Of a stretch of DNA of 64,000 bases, positions 1-11,114 are shown piece after piece (within the stretch, counting starts at the first letter, position 1; each line of letters starts with the position of its first letter). Source of the DNA: Penium margaritaceum (taxonomy: Eukaryota > Streptophyta > Zygnematophyceae > Desmidiales > Peniaceae); NCBI GenBank assembly GCA_023375785.1, contig SZWC01004831.1, positions 82,187-146,186 on the forward strand, written 5' to 3'. A model generated the notes under the pieces. The model saw nothing but the letters and a program-made list of their open reading frames with translations. It made no database searches and had not been told where the DNA came from. A program made the position numbers and the translations under genes.

Positions 1-66
1 ATATACATATACATATACATATAAAGATACATGTACATATACATATACATATATATACATATACAC

Positions 67-115
<49 letters not shown>

Positions 116-188
116 CATATACATATGCATATAAATATAGATATAAATATACATATACATTTTATATATTTACATATACATATACAAT
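1..188. repeat. (ATATAC)n microsatellite
   Basis: Almost pure alternating ATATAC hexamers with a few interruptions (for example AAAGATACATG near 23-35 and ATAAATATAG near 130). The array starts before the window edge, so its left end is not seen. Open frames across it encode only His-Ile and Tyr-Ile dipeptide runs, as expected from a hexamer repeat, and are not genes. Confidence 0.95.
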
Positions 189-500
189 GCTCGAGCGACC
201 AAACACTATGCGGTAATGTGTTTTTTTTGCCGAGATGGGGTGTCGAGCTAGAAATTTTGAATTTACACGCTCATATCCCACTTGGAGCCTGTTTGAGAAA
301 GGTAAAAAATTGATCCCGGGTTAGCTGAAATAAACGAAAAGGAAATTCCTTCATGAAAACCCATGCAAAATTTGGAGGTAATACGGTACCTATATACAAC
401 TTGTTGTGTCATTCGCTTCTATTGTTCGATTTTCACACCTAATGATGGCTTTTGTCCTTGAATGGGGGTTACAACGAACATTACACACGGTTTAGCTAGC

Positions 501-539
501 GAGGTTTGACTCTCCCATGATAGGGAGGGTCAAACCCTC
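501..539. repeat. Inverted repeat (stem-loop)
   Basis: Arm 501-516 (GAGGTTTGACTCTCCC) pairs with 523-539 (GGGAGGGTCAAACCCTC), with one bulged base and one G-T mismatch around the six-base loop ATGATA. A second short pair, AGCGAGG (about 498-504) with CCTCGCT (about 543-549), could compete with or extend it. There is no following T-run or gene to make it a terminator, and its role is unknown. Confidence 0.7.
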
Positions 540-973
540 CGTCCTCGCTGTTTTCTTGACCACAGGCGCGAGTCATCCACTTGTTTTGGCGCAGTTGCCA
601 TGTTCTGCCGGGCACCGCACTGTTTGGACTTCTCGTCTACAAGAATCCGATGGGGTCCCTTAAGGGATTGTCAATACGGCTAAGCCCTAAATAACCCCAT
701 CGATGTCGCACAACATCTCAGGCCCTCGCTGATGGCCCCGGCTGGGGCTGACTACACGCAACGTGGAGGGTATTCCTCGATCCATGTTGATGTGGATCGA
801 GCGAGACCGCCAATCCAGTGACAGGTCCATCTTGACCCTTCGCACAATCCAGCGCGACACAAGAAACCTGGACCACACTCGAGCTCGATCGGAAAATTGC
901 CACAAAAGACATGAAAGTTAAACAGCTCGCATCACAGCCACTAGTACAAGAAACGTTTCAACCCCTTATACAG

Positions 974-1012
974 AATACATACATAGAACATACATACATA
1001 CATACAAACATA
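974..1012. repeat. CATA tetranucleotide microsatellite
   Basis: Imperfect ACATACATAGAACATACATACATACATACAAACA run in AT-rich DNA. The clean core is about four to five CATA units near 988-1,005. Confidence 0.8.
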
Positions 1013-1458
1013 AACACATTAAAAACACACGATTACACATATACTCGCATATAATCCATGTCAAAGAATGCGTATCATACTATAATGAAATTCTTGTTTC
1101 TTTTACATATGAGCAGCTTTTACACCGTCGTGTTTCAAAAAATGTACAGTTCAAATGGTTTTCATTTCTTCCATCACCTAGCCAACATAAATTCTAAAAA
1201 GAAAATCAATATTTAAAATTCATTTTCCTTTCCATCTCTTTTTTTGTTCTCAATTCATTTTACATGTATGTCGATCGTACTTCGTAACCCATGCACGCCT
1301 TGCGTGCAGCTTCGCACCCTTGTTTTTTTGTTTTTCATTAGGAGTTCTGGCCAACGCTTAACATTGTGTCCAATTCTGAAAGTTCGAACAACGTTTCTTA
1401 TTTCTCTCGTAAGAAAATGCATCGTTAATCAAGGTTGTCTACTTCAGAAACCAAAACT

Positions 1459-1506
1459 GAGAAATATTTCTCTCAATGCTTAACACTTAACTGAGAAATA
1501 TTTCTC
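1459..1506. repeat. Two identical 14-bp palindromes at the left edge of the copia fossil
   Basis: The perfect palindrome GAGAAATATTTCTC occurs at 1,459-1,472 and again at 1,493-1,506, exactly 34 bp apart, both preceded by ACT. Recognisable copia coding sequence starts immediately to the right. The pair may mark a rearrangement junction or the end of another element that truncated the copia. Confidence 0.65.
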
Positions 1507-4137
1507 TTAATATTTGGCCACCGGCACAAATGTATCACTGTAATTGACGCCTTAGATCTGACTGTAGCCGCGTGCAACCAGACGAGCCTTGTAGCGGCAG
1601 CGCTCCCCTGTAGCATCCATTTTTGTCTTGAACACCCATTTGCATGTGACGATGGGTGCTCCAGGTGGAGGCACAACGAGGTCCCATGTGTGCTGTTTGA
1701 GCAATTGCTCATGTTCTTCGACAGCGGCTGCGTGCCACTCAGCAGCTTCAGGTCGGGAGAGCGCGTCCTTGTAGCTGACAGGATCAACGATCTGAGTGAA
1801 GAGGGCAACCTCAGGAATTTCAAGGGAATCCACAGGTGTGGAGAGAAGTTCAGCGACACCTGCAAGCCCGGCGAGATGGTCAGAGCGTCGTGGTGGTTGA
1901 TCAGGCTGCCAGTCACGAGGGAGGCGGGGATTGAGGCATTGAACAGGTGCGTGGTTGGCCGCCTGAAGGTGCGGCACGACTGGAGGAATCACGCCATCGT
2001 GTTCATCTGGTTCAAGGTCGACCTGGACCTTCTGAAAGTCTTCCGGAGGCGCCTCATCATCGAGCGAAATGGTCTGAAGATCTGAAGTTGTAGTAGATGA
2101 AGCGGTTGCTGGATGATGAGTGCCAGATCTCTCATCAAACTGGGCGTTGTGACTGTGGAAGATGGTCTTGGTCGCAGAATCATAGAGTCGGTAGGCCTGA
2201 CCAGCCGCTTCATACCCAATAAGGATTCCTTTGCGGAAATGCGGATCCAGATTTTCGCGACGGGAGGGGTGTACCCAGGCATAGCTGGTGCAGCTGAAGA
2301 CACGCAGGTAACTGACATCAAGCCGATGTCCAGTCCATGCCTGAAAAGGTGAGATAGAGTCTGCAAGCTGACGGCAAGGTAGAAGGTTATGAATGTGTGC
2401 TGCTGTGTTGATTGCCTCAGCCCAGAAGGTGTGCGGCAGATGAGCATCATGTAGCACGGCTCTGGCTTTGTCCAGAAGAGTTTGGTTCATCCTTTCTGCA
2501 CGGCCATTCTGCTGCGGGGTGAGAGGAACTGTTTTTTCTTGCTTGATACCCTTGGACTTGCAGAAGGTGCTGAGAGTGGTGTTCAGAAACTCTGTGCTGT
2601 TGTCGGATCTGAACCGTTTGATGGTGACATCGGTCTCATCCTCAATCAACTTAGTCCAGGAGAAAATGATGTCAGCTGCCTCAGACTTTTTGCGCAAAAA
2701 ATGAACCCACGTGTAGTGAGTCTTATCATCAGACAAAACAAGGAAGTAGTGCTTGCCTGAGATTGACCCTGTCGGAATGTGGCACAGGTCCATGTGAATG
2801 AGCTCAAGACGGTTGGTACTGCGATGAGAAGGATGACTCTCGAAAAGTGTTTGGCTATGTTTGCCAGCAAGGCATCCTTCACAGACATGACCAGCTGCTG
2901 GAGTAGAGACTGTAGCAGGAAGAGAGTGTGCCATCTTCTTTTGGACCATGTTGGACAGAGTGGAGTAGCCAACATGTCCAAGTCTCCTGTGCCAAAGTTC
3001 TGTTGGGCTCTGACTGGGGGCAGGGTATGATATCGGAGCCACAGATCCATCAGTGGCTGCCACAAAAGCCAATTCAGGCTGAGTTATGTCATAATTGTCA
3101 TCAACAGTGTGCAGAAAAGGCAAGTTCCCTCTTCTGCTGGTGGTGGCTGCAAGATCGCCAGTGGCGGTGTAGATGTTACAACTCTTGTCAAGATCAAAGA
3201 TCACTCTGAGTTTCTTGTCGTTGAGCTTGGTCACTGACAGGAGATTTGCTGATAGATCTGGTACGAATAACACGTCATGAAGCAGCCTGGTCACCATGTG
3301 GCCTTTGACTATGATGTTGATGCGCATTGTTCCAGTTCCGGCGACAGGGATGATGTGTCCATCACCAAGTTTCACAGCCTTTGGTGGGTTGATGGGGACG
3401 AGAGTTGTGAGCCAGGATTTGTTGCTGGTCATGTGCCTGGTACAGCCTGAATCGGTAATCCAGGCCAACACTCCAGCTACAAGTAGAAATACACTTTCAA
3501 TGGTACAAAATGCCACTTCCTCAAGGGCGATTTTTCCTGATGGCATAAACTCAGAAGAAGAACCTGGAGGTGTCATTGGCTGATCAAGATAGTCGTTCAA
3601 AGACACGTCTGACATTAGAGTCAGCAATGCTGCAGCGGATGGTGAAGAAGGTGGCGAACCATATCCTTGGCTGAATGTATCCTGAGCCATCATTGCCTTC
3701 TGAGATTGTGGTCTGAACCTTGCTCTTTTGGGGCAAAAGCGGTTGACATGTCCAAGATTGCCGCAGTTCCAACATTGTACGTTTGCCATGACTCTGTGTC
3801 GATTTTCTGGAGATCCAAAAGAGGCATTCTTGTGTGAAGAGCGTTGTCTTGGTGGTGTGCCTTGAGCTTGATGTACTGGTGTGCTCATGGTGGCCAGTCT
3901 GCCTTGTCCATAACCTGTTCCACCAGTTAAAACATGCTGGCCAGAGAAATTACGTTTCTGGCCTCCCTTCTGGAACCTGGAGTACAGCGCGGATTCAAGG
4001 CCACCGCTTTCTCTGATGAATTTTTCTTCTGATCGGAATATGGAATCGCACACTCTTTCCAGAGTAAGTGTGAAAGATGGAAGAGGTACCAGTTGTTACT
4101 GTGGAATAAGTTGTTGTTCTTGTTGGCCTCCGCCTTG
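1507..4137 (-). pseudogene. Copia gag C-terminus, protease, integrase and start of RT (fossil)
   Basis: On the minus strand the parts run from high to low coordinates. A CCHC zinc knuckle (CWNCGNLGHVNRFC) is at about 3,730-3,775. The aspartic protease is at about 3,300-3,470, with the motif DSGCTRHM. The pre-integrase HRRLGHV region is near 2,990. The integrase core, with conserved D, D and E positions and the GRAERMNQTLLD block, covers about 2,250-2,800. The entry to reverse transcriptase (KWVFKTK and ARLVARGYSQ motifs) lies at about 1,550-1,700. In a living copia these parts are made as one polyprotein. Here the region is a fossil, cut short within RT at its left end and separated from its gag N-terminus by the gypsy. 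Confidence 0.9.
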
Positions 4138-4142
4138 TCCTC
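4138..4142. repeat. Gypsy target-site duplication, left copy
   Basis: TCCTC lies immediately before the left gypsy LTR and is repeated exactly at 10,473-10,477 after the right LTR. Five base pairs is the usual target duplication for Ty3/gypsy integrase. It shows that this copy inserted here as a unit. Confidence 0.9.
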
Positions 4143-4890
4143 TCTAAGCCGGACAGTGCCAACGGCACTGATCACGGCTTGAGGCTTCCTTGAATGTGTA
4201 ATCTGACTGTGGATTTGGAATCTACAGGAAAAGCCGTGCGAAATCGACCCGAGATCGGGGTCGACCCATCAAGAATTGAGGAAGTTACGTCCGGCCAAAG
4301 GTTGGACAGGCCGAGGGGAAAACAGGTGACGGGAATTCATCCCCAAGGACCAAGGCTCGACCCTCGGAAGGACCGGGGCCCGGTTAGGCAATGAATCAAG
4401 GATCATTGAGGGCCAAGGGCGCTTCGGAATGGTGCCCCGATGTGTTATTAATAGAAAGGGCGCTTCGGGCGGCCGTCACCGCCACTAGTGGTGCTGCCAG
4501 CGACAGATTGCCGTGGTTCATGGAAACGGCCATATCTCGGCCGTTCCTCCACGGAATGATGCGATTCTTGGTACGTTGGAAAGCAGGGAAGATGAGCTAC
4601 GTGATGCTGAGGCAATAACGCTTGTCCCAGGCCCGTACAGAGCCGCACATGGCTCGGCGACCTCAGGTCGCCTAGGATGTGTCATCATGTACATATAGTC
4701 TTGTATGTTGACACTTGGATAACAAGTACAGTTTACTCCCACTGTGCCACACGTCTTTCCGTGCTCCCCAAGACGACCCTATGCTTCCACAACCCCGGGA
4801 AGGTATGCACTGGCCTCCTCTTGGTCGCCGTTACCGCCGGTTGGTGCCTACACCATCCGGTTGAGGCTAGCACACAGCGCCCAGTTTACA
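4143..4890 (+). repeat. Gypsy 5' LTR
   Basis: 748 bp, aligned end to end with 9,731-10,472. The right copy has termini TGTAAGCC...GGTTTACA, and the left copy matches with small changes. The closing TTTACA abuts the PBS after two bases. The largest difference between the LTRs lies at about 4,370-4,500, where each has short segments the other lacks. A conserved block at about 4,676-4,745 (CATGTACATATAGTCTTG and following) is identical in both and probably includes the promoter or processing region (inference). Confidence 0.93.
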
Positions 4891-4892
4891 CT

Positions 4893-4905
4893 TGGTATCA
4901 GAGCC
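4893..4905 (+). promoter_or_regulatory. Gypsy primer-binding site (initiator tRNA-Met)
   Basis: TGGTATCAGAGCC, two bases after the 5' LTR, is complementary to the 3' end of plant initiator methionine tRNA. This is the usual minus-strand primer of plant LTR elements. Confidence 0.92.
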
Positions 4906-5146
4906 AACCTTGGCTCAGGGGCACAATCATCTACATGGCAATCTCTCCAGGTCAGCGTAGACCAGCACGCATCTCGTTTCCTTGGCGGATCCGTGCCCAA
5001 GGCCAACCACGCACTCCGGTGACAAGGCGGTAACCGGAAGACCCGTTGAGGAAGAAGTTGTACCGGACGCAAAGATGACTTCAACCGGCTCGTCCTCGTT
5101 GGCTGCGGCGTTTGACGTGTAAGGCGAAGCAACAGCAGCTGCAACA

Positions 5147-6142
5147 TTGCAGAAGTTGCTCCCCGACATGCAGGCCAAGATGGACCTGTTGGAGAAGCAG
5201 AACGAGTATCACAATCAAGAGCTCGCGAAGCGTCCAGTGACAACACCAGTGGCAGTTGCCACCGCAAACGTACCTGAAGTGGGCGTCCCGAGCCCGTCCA
5301 AGCCGGAGCCGTTCGACCCATCGAAGAAGGATGGGCCAGCTCCACACGCTTGGATACTCGGACTAGAATTGTACTTCACCCCCATCGGCGTGGATGCCTC
5401 AAGGTATGAGGCGCACAGCGACTATGCCGTGACCCTGTTGAGAGGGGCATCGTTGGATTGGTGGGCCGACGTCATGCGGACCAATCCATACGGCAGTGGA
5501 GCAGCAATGGTCGTCGGCATTGCGGCCGCGACCGGAATCTCAACCCCATCGGCTCCAACCTGCAACAGTGGCGACCCTACCCTGAAATGGCCAACATCGT
5601 GGAAGGAGTTCACGGAGTCGTTCATCAAGCGCTTCACCGTGGGTGACGTGAGGAACAACGCGCGTGCCAAGCTACGTCGGCTTCGCCAAACTGGCAGCGT
5701 CGCCGACTACACCCACAGGTTTCGTGATATCGTTGCCAACTGTGGCTTCGACTCGCACAAATTGTGCTTCCACTACAGCAACGGCCTCAAGAACGACGCC
5801 CGCGCTGTGACGGTGATACACGACCTCAACGACGACCAGTCGGCAATGATCGCAACAGCTGAACGGTACGATTCACGCGTGAAACAGGCTCATGCCAACA
5901 GCCACAACTCTTTTGGTGGTGGTTACGGCAAGCGGGCCGAGAGCAACGACACGCCCATGGAGATCGGAGCGTTGCAACAGCGCAAGTGCTACAACTGTGG
6001 CAAACCTGGTCATATTGCGCGTGATTGCTGGAGTCTTAAGAAGGGCAACGGCAAGGGTAAGCGGCAAGGGAAGGGGAAGCAAGCCACAAAGGAAGCAGAG
6101 AAAGCAACAAAGGAATCGGGAAACGAGGAGATCCGGGGATAG
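5147..6142 (+). pseudogene. Gypsy gag region (capsid and zinc knuckle), fossil
   Basis: A retrotransposon gag (capsid-like) domain covers about 5,290-5,880, with the conserved tryptophan-rich WW segment and the TWKEF...RF block typical of plant gypsy gag. A CCHC zinc knuckle (CYNCGKPGHIARDC) follows at 5,987-6,028, then a lysine- and glycine-rich basic tail suited to RNA binding. Gag would package element RNA into cytoplasmic particles. An alanine- and glutamine-containing, probably helical segment precedes the capsid. It belongs to the broken chromovirus and is annotated as a fossil. Confidence 0.88.
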
Positions 6143-6213
6143 ATGGCGTTACTCTTTGCTCCTCTCAGTCCAAACCGCCACTTGACCGCCCGCCCGAACG
6201 CCTTGCGGCAACT

Positions 6214-6573
6214 ATGGGGGTTTCCGAGGTCAAGGCATGGGACGCGGGGTATGAGGAGGAGCAGCCCGCACTTCTCTTGGAGGCACGGGGGAAAGGCGTC
6301 AAGAGGAAGGTGGGGAGCCTGCTAGATTGTGGCGCGAGCCACAGTTTTGTGAGCATGGAGTGTGCTCGGAAGTGGGGCATTGCGCTCACGAGCAAGAAGC
6401 GGGCCGCTAACCAAGTGGACGGCACGATTGAAGTGGGGTACCTGGCCCGTCCCCTCTCCATTTGCATGGGGAAGCTTCATATAACGACCGTATACCGGGT
6501 GTACTCGATGAAAGGTTACGATGTGATCCTCGGTCGTGACTTTCTCCACAAATACAACCCCGTCGTCAATTGA
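6214..6573 (+). pseudogene. Gypsy aspartic protease region, fossil
   Basis: The segment carries the retropepsin active-site block LLDCGASHSFVS (near 6,320-6,355) and the later hydrophobic GYDVILGRDFL block (about 6,510-6,550) that forms the end of the fold. DCGA in place of DSGA or DTGA is common in plant chromoviruses. In a living element this protease cuts the Gag-Pol polyprotein. It lies between the zinc knuckle and RT, as expected for Ty3/gypsy. Confidence 0.85.
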
Positions 6574-6645
6574 GAGGCGCGCACCGTCTCAGTCAAGCTC
6601 GGAGACGAGGAGTATCCCCTGCCTACGTGGTCCAAGGAAGAGGCC

Positions 6646-8540
6646 ATGGAGGAGGAAACTTGCGGAGAAAAAGTGTCACAACAGTCGGTGCCTCGCAAAG
6701 AGGAGTCGACATCCATGATGCTGAACTTGGTGCAGCTCAAGCGCGCAATTCGAAAAAAGGAGCAGATTTTTCTGACGTTCGTACGAGACGTGGAGGACGA
6801 TTTCGACAAAACAGAGGACGTGGCGCCTGCTGTGGCGCATGGGGCGACTCATGAGCAGCCGGGGGCCCAAGGCAAGTTTGTCGCGGTGCCCGAGAGGCTT
6901 CAGAAGGTGTGTACGGAGTTCGAGGACGTGTTCGCCGACACCCTCCCGGCGGGTCTGCCACCGAAGCGGGACGTGGATCATCGCATCGACCTCAAACCTG
7001 AAACGCACCCACCTGTTCGTGCAACGTAACGCATGAGCGACGCGCAGCTACAGGAGCTCAAGAAGCAGCTGACCGAGATGACGGAGCAGGGCTTCATCCG
7101 CCCGTCCTCGTCTCCTTCCGCTGTACCTATCTTGTTTGTGCAGAAAAATACGGGGGAGATGCGCATGTGCATGGACTACCGGGCGTTGAATGAGTTGACC
7201 ATCAAGAACCGGTACCCGCTTCCACGAGCTGAGGAGCTTTTTGATCAGCTCCGCGCGGCTCGCTTCTTCACAAAGTTCGACCTCCATTCCGGCTACCACC
7301 AGATCCGCATCGCAACAGATGATGTGGAGAAGACGGCCTTCCGCACCCGTTATGGTCACTACGAGTTCCTCGTGATGCCTTTCGGGTTGACCAATGCGCC
7401 GGCCACCTTCATGGCAGTGATAAACAACATCTTCAGGCCGTACTTGGACGACTTTGTGGTGGTGTACCTCGACGATATCTTGGTGTATAGCAGGACGGCG
7501 GAGGAGCATAAGGAGCATGTGAAGAAGGTCCTTGAGATTTTAAGGAAGGAGAAGTTTTTTGCAAAGCTCTCTAAGTGTGAATTCGCGGTGGAGAAAGTTG
7601 AACTCCTTGGACACATAATTTACAATGGACAGATTGCCATGGACCCGTGCAAGGTGTTGGCCGTGCAAGAGTGGCCGAGGTTACGTAGTGTGCACGATGT
7701 GCAAGTGTTCCTTAGTTTTTGCCAAGGTTTATCCTTGGCTATGCGGGAGTGTCAGCGCCACTCTCCAATCTCAGTCGCAAGGATCGCGAGTGGAGTTGGG
7801 GAGATAGCGAACAAGAAGCCTTTGAAAATCTCAAAAGGGCTCTGACCTCCGCGCCGGCCTTGCACTTGGCCGACAGCAGCCGTGAGTTTGAAATGTCGAT
7901 GGATGCATCAGACCTGGCCATTGGTGGGATCCTTTTGCAGGACTTTGGCAACAGGTCGCAGCCGGTCGCCTACTACTCGTGTAAGTTGCACGGAGTGGAG
8001 CTGAACTACGCCACCCACGACAAGGAGATGCTCGTCGTGGTCGCAGCCTTCAAGAACTGGCAGTGCTACCTCGAGGCGCGGAAATGCACGGTCTATACCG
8101 GCCACCACGCGTTGAAATACTTCAAGACGCAGCTGAATCTGAGTCGACGGCAAACGAGTTGGGTGGAGTACCTCGAGTCGCACTTCGACTACGAGATCAT
8201 GTACCAGCCGGGTTGCATCAACCCAGCCGACGCACTCTCACGACAACCGGACCTGATGATGCGGGTCACGTCTCTCACCATCCACGAGGATGCCTTCCTT
8301 GTGAAGCTCTTCACGGAGGGATACGAGGCGCATGGGGAATATGAGGCTCGGAGATTTTTCTTCGAGGCACCGTATTGGCGACAGCGCGACACGCAACAGG
8401 TGGTGGTTCTCGCGGTGCCTGCGTTTTGGCAGCTGATTTTGGAGGAGTGCCATGACAGTGGCCCGAGCGGTTACTTCTCCACCGCCAAGACGTTAAAGAC
8501 GGTGGCTCCCTTCTTTTGGTGGCCCACCATGTCGTCGTAG
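6646..8540 (+). pseudogene. Gypsy reverse transcriptase and RNase H region, fossil
   Basis: The linker into RT contains the block LPAGLPPKRDVDHRIDL at about 6,940-6,990. The RT fingers and palm cover about 7,040-7,680. Conserved blocks are MCMDYRALNELTIKNRYPLP, FDLHSGYHQI, MPFGLTNAPATF and the catalytic YLDDILVYS (YLDD at about 7,465-7,476). RNase H follows at about 7,860-8,240 with the MDASD and EMLVVVAAFKNW blocks and the closing NPADALSR. The integrase N-terminal region begins near 8,380. Together these would copy element RNA into DNA. The region is degraded, and the limits given are approximate domain limits. Confidence 0.9.
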
Positions 8541-9719
8541 GTGGCTGAATTCTGCCGGAGTTGTGACGTGTGCGAACGCCACAAAACGTGGAGGACGAAA
8601 ACCACAGGTCTCCTCCAGCCCTTGTCCATCCCTGAGCAGCTGTGGCAGGACATCTCCATGGATTTCATCATGGGTTTGCCCACGACAGTGGCAGACCACA
8701 ATGCGGTGTTGGTGGTGGTGGATCGCTTCAGCAAGATGTTGCACTTCATTGCAGCGTGTGATACGGTGAGAGCGGAAGGCACGGCTCGGCTGTTCCTCGA
8801 GCACGTGGTATGTCTCCATGGCGTGCCGGGATCCATTGTGATCGACCGCGACCCGCGTTTCACAAGCAAGTTTTGGCGAGAACTCATGGAGCGGTACGGC
8901 AGCAAGGTGCAGCTGTCGACCAGTTTTCACCCCCAAACTGACGGGCAAACGGAACGGACGAACCAGACGCTGGAGCAGCTCCTCCATACAGTGGGTGATT
9001 AGGACGAGACGGCATGGGACCAACGGTTGCCAATCGCTGAACTGGCGTACAACTCCGCCATGTTCGCCTCCACCGGTAAGGCACCATTTGAGGTGGTCAA
9101 CGGGATGGTGCCCGCAACACCCCTCAGTTTGCACGTCGCAAGCAACCTGCCCGTGGTGGAGTCTACCGCACGTGACTTCACGTAGATTTGGGCAGTGACA
9201 CGGCATGCATTGGCAAAGGCGCAAGCACAACAGAAAGTGCAAGCGGACCGCCGACGCGCAGGCGCAACGCTCAAGGTCGGTGACCGTGTGCTTCTCAACA
9301 ACGCGCACGTCAAGCTCCACAGGGTCCGGTCGGACAAGTTGAAACCCCGGTGGCTTGGTCCGTTCGAGGTGCTCAAAATGCGGACACCCGTGGTGGCTCG
9401 GTTGGCTCTTCTGCCTTCCATGCCAGTCCACAACGTGTTCCACATCTCCAAACTCAAGCTCTACCATGATCCGGCCGAGCATTTTATTGGCCACAGTTCG
9501 GAGCCTCCCCCTCCAGTGGTGATCGAGGGCGAGCAAGAGTTTGAGGTGGAGGCCATCCTTGACCACCGTCGCTGTGGCCGTGGATGGGAGTACCTGGTCA
9601 AGTGGAAGGGCTACTATGTGGCCCACAACTCATGGGAGCCTGCCCGCAACTTCAATGTTGGCGGGGTGAATGCCATCCTCCGGGAGTACCAAGAGCGAAT
9701 CGGGACGGCTCGCTCCTAA
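8541..9719 (+). pseudogene. Gypsy integrase and chromodomain region, fossil
   Basis: The zinc-binding end (CDVCERHK) leads into the integrase catalytic core. The core shows DFIMGLP, the second-aspartate block IDRDPRFTSKFW and the glutamate block HPQTDGQTERTNQTLE. The C-terminal integrase domain is followed by a chromodomain at about 9,537-9,690 (EVEAILDHR, then YLVKWKGY and NSWEP). Chromodomains of this type bind methylated histone H3 and steer integration into heterochromatin. That fits a site next to a very large satellite array, although here the element landed in another transposon. It is part of the broken copy. Confidence 0.9.
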
Positions 9720-9730
9720 AGGGGGGGTAG
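9718..9730 (+). promoter_or_regulatory. Gypsy polypurine tract
   Basis: AAAGGGGGGGTAG directly precedes the 3' LTR (TGTAAGCC at 9,731). This is the usual plus-strand priming site. Confidence 0.88.
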
Positions 9731-10472
9731 TGTAAGCCGGACAGTGCCAACGGCACTGATCACGGCTCGATGATTCCTTGAATGTGTAATCTGACTGTGG
9801 ATTTAGAATCTACAGGAAAAACCGTACGAGATCGACCCAAGAACGGGATCGATCCATCAAGAATTGAGGAAGTTACGCCCGGCCAAAGGTTGAACAGGCC
9901 GAGGGGAAAACAAGTGACGGGAATTCATCCTCAAGGACCAAGGCTCGACCCTCGGAAGGACCAACAAGGCCGAAGCGCGCCTTGGGGCCCGGTTAGGAAA
10001 TGAATCAAGGATCATTGAGGGCCCAGGGCGCTTCGGAATGGCGCCCCGATGTGTTATTACTAGAATGATTGTCGCTGCCAGCGACAGATTGTCGTGGTTC
10101 ACGGAAACGGCCATATCTCGGCCGTTCCTCCACAGAATGATGCGATTCTTGGTGCGTTGGAAAGCTGGGAAGATGCGCTACATTATGCTGAGGGGATAAC
10201 GCTCGTCCCAGGCCCGTACAGAGCCGCACACGGCTCGGAGACCTCAGGTCGCCTAGGATGTGTCATCATGTACATATAGTCTTGTATGTTGACACTTGGA
10301 TAACAAGTACAGTTTACTCCCACTGTGCTACATGTGTTCTCGTGCTCCCCCAAGACGACCCTACGCTGCCGCAACCCCAGAAAGGTGTGCACCGGCCTCC
10401 CCTTGGTCGCCGTTGCCGCCGGTTGGTGCCTACACCATCCGGTTGAGGCTAGCACTCCGCGCCCGGTTTACA
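9731..10472 (+). repeat. Gypsy 3' LTR
   Basis: 742 bp with clean TG...CA ends (TGTAAGCC / GGTTTACA). The body is collinear with 4,143-4,890. Differences are mainly C/T and G/A transitions, often at CpG. Confidence 0.93.
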
Positions 10473-10477
10473 TCCTC
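10473..10477. repeat. Gypsy target-site duplication, right copy
   Basis: TCCTC, identical to 4,138-4,142. Copia gag sequence resumes from this point on the minus strand. Confidence 0.9.
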
Positions 10478-11114
10478 CCTGTGCTGCACCTGCATTTTTT
10501 TCAAGTAGTAGTAGCCGTTGTTCCTGTTGCTGGATCCTTGTTGCCTGATGCTGAATCTCTCTGTCCACTGCCATTCCTTGTTCCTGAGAGACCAGAAGAT
10601 GTTCAACAGTGTGGTTAAAGCGCTCTGGTAGACTTCCCAGCAGTTTGAGAACTTGTGATTCTGGAATAGCCTGTCCCATGAAGGCAATGCGTTGTACAAG
10701 AGCGTTCAGATGGGCAACATGATCATCAATCTTGGTAATCTCCTCCATCTTGAGAGAGCAAAACTCGTTGAGCAGGATCATCTTCTCTTGTTCGCTGATC
10801 TTGTCATACTGATCTTTGAGCCGCTTCCAGGCAATCCTTGGATTGAAGTCAGGATTTCCATCTCGTATCAAAAATTTTAGCCTTTCAGTCACTTGCATGG
10901 CCAGAAGTGCAAACGCCTGCTCCTCCTTCCGCTTCCATGTTGCTGCTTGTTCAGGTGTTGGATTTTGAGGTAGCACTTCGGTTGGCGGATCTGAAACAAC
11001 CCTCCATAAACCTTTGGCCAAGAACACCATCCGCATGTTAAATGATAACTCATGGTACTTGTCCCCATCAAATGCTTCAACCTTGAAATGATCTCCCACT
11101 GATCCACCCGCCAT
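10478..11114 (-). pseudogene. Copia gag N-terminal part (fossil)
   Basis: The minus-strand frame starts at the ATG at 11,112-11,114 in a good context (CCACCATGGCG). It encodes a copia-type gag with a VEAFDGDKYHELSFNMRMVF start, a KGLWRVV block, the WKRLKDQYDKIS region and the LLGSLPERF...LL end, as in UBN2/DUF4219-type plant copia gags. It runs leftward until the gypsy insertion at 10,477 separates it from the zinc knuckle. Gag would form the cytoplasmic particle. The start lies about 125 bp inside the PBS, a usual leader length. Confidence 0.87.

Larger units (their letters stand above)
189..1458. other. Unassigned low-copy sequence
   Basis: About 1.27 kb with no recognised protein domain, LTR or RNA gene. 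The first part is mixed in composition and contains a strong hairpin (501-539). A GC-richer block lies at about 560-910, and 950-1,450 is AT-rich with short CATA runs. The longest frames (about 60-80 codons on either strand) show no familiar motif. It could be an eroded transposon, a retroelement tail or plain intergenic DNA. Confidence 0.5.
4143..10472 (+). mobile_element. Ty3/gypsy chromovirus, both LTRs present, internally broken
   Basis: A 6,330-bp element bounded by LTRs of 748 and 742 bp and flanked by the 5-bp duplication TCCTC. The order is LTR, PBS for initiator tRNA-Met, gag with CCHC knuckle, protease, RT, RNase H, integrase, chromodomain, polypurine tract, LTR. RT before integrase with a C-terminal chromodomain places it in the plant chromoviruses. 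The two LTRs differ at roughly 7-8% of aligned positions by eye, mostly transitions, plus a few indels. That implies a few million years at commonly used plant rates (inference). The coding region carries several breaks, roughly five or more, so it is a fossil that could move only with help from another copy. Confidence 0.95.

Noticed and set aside
31-313. Small frames encoding His-Ile and Tyr-Thr repeats
   Set aside because: They are translations of the ATATAC microsatellite.
687-912. Possible minus-strand gene in the GC-richer block (frames of 64 and 72 codons)
   Set aside because: Two overlapping frames of similar length, no recognised domain and no conserved context. Not enough to call a gene.
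8493-9626. 377-codon antisense frame opposite the gypsy integrase
   Set aside because: It is a shadow of the GC-rich integrase and chromodomain region, which carries unmistakable motifs on the plus strand.
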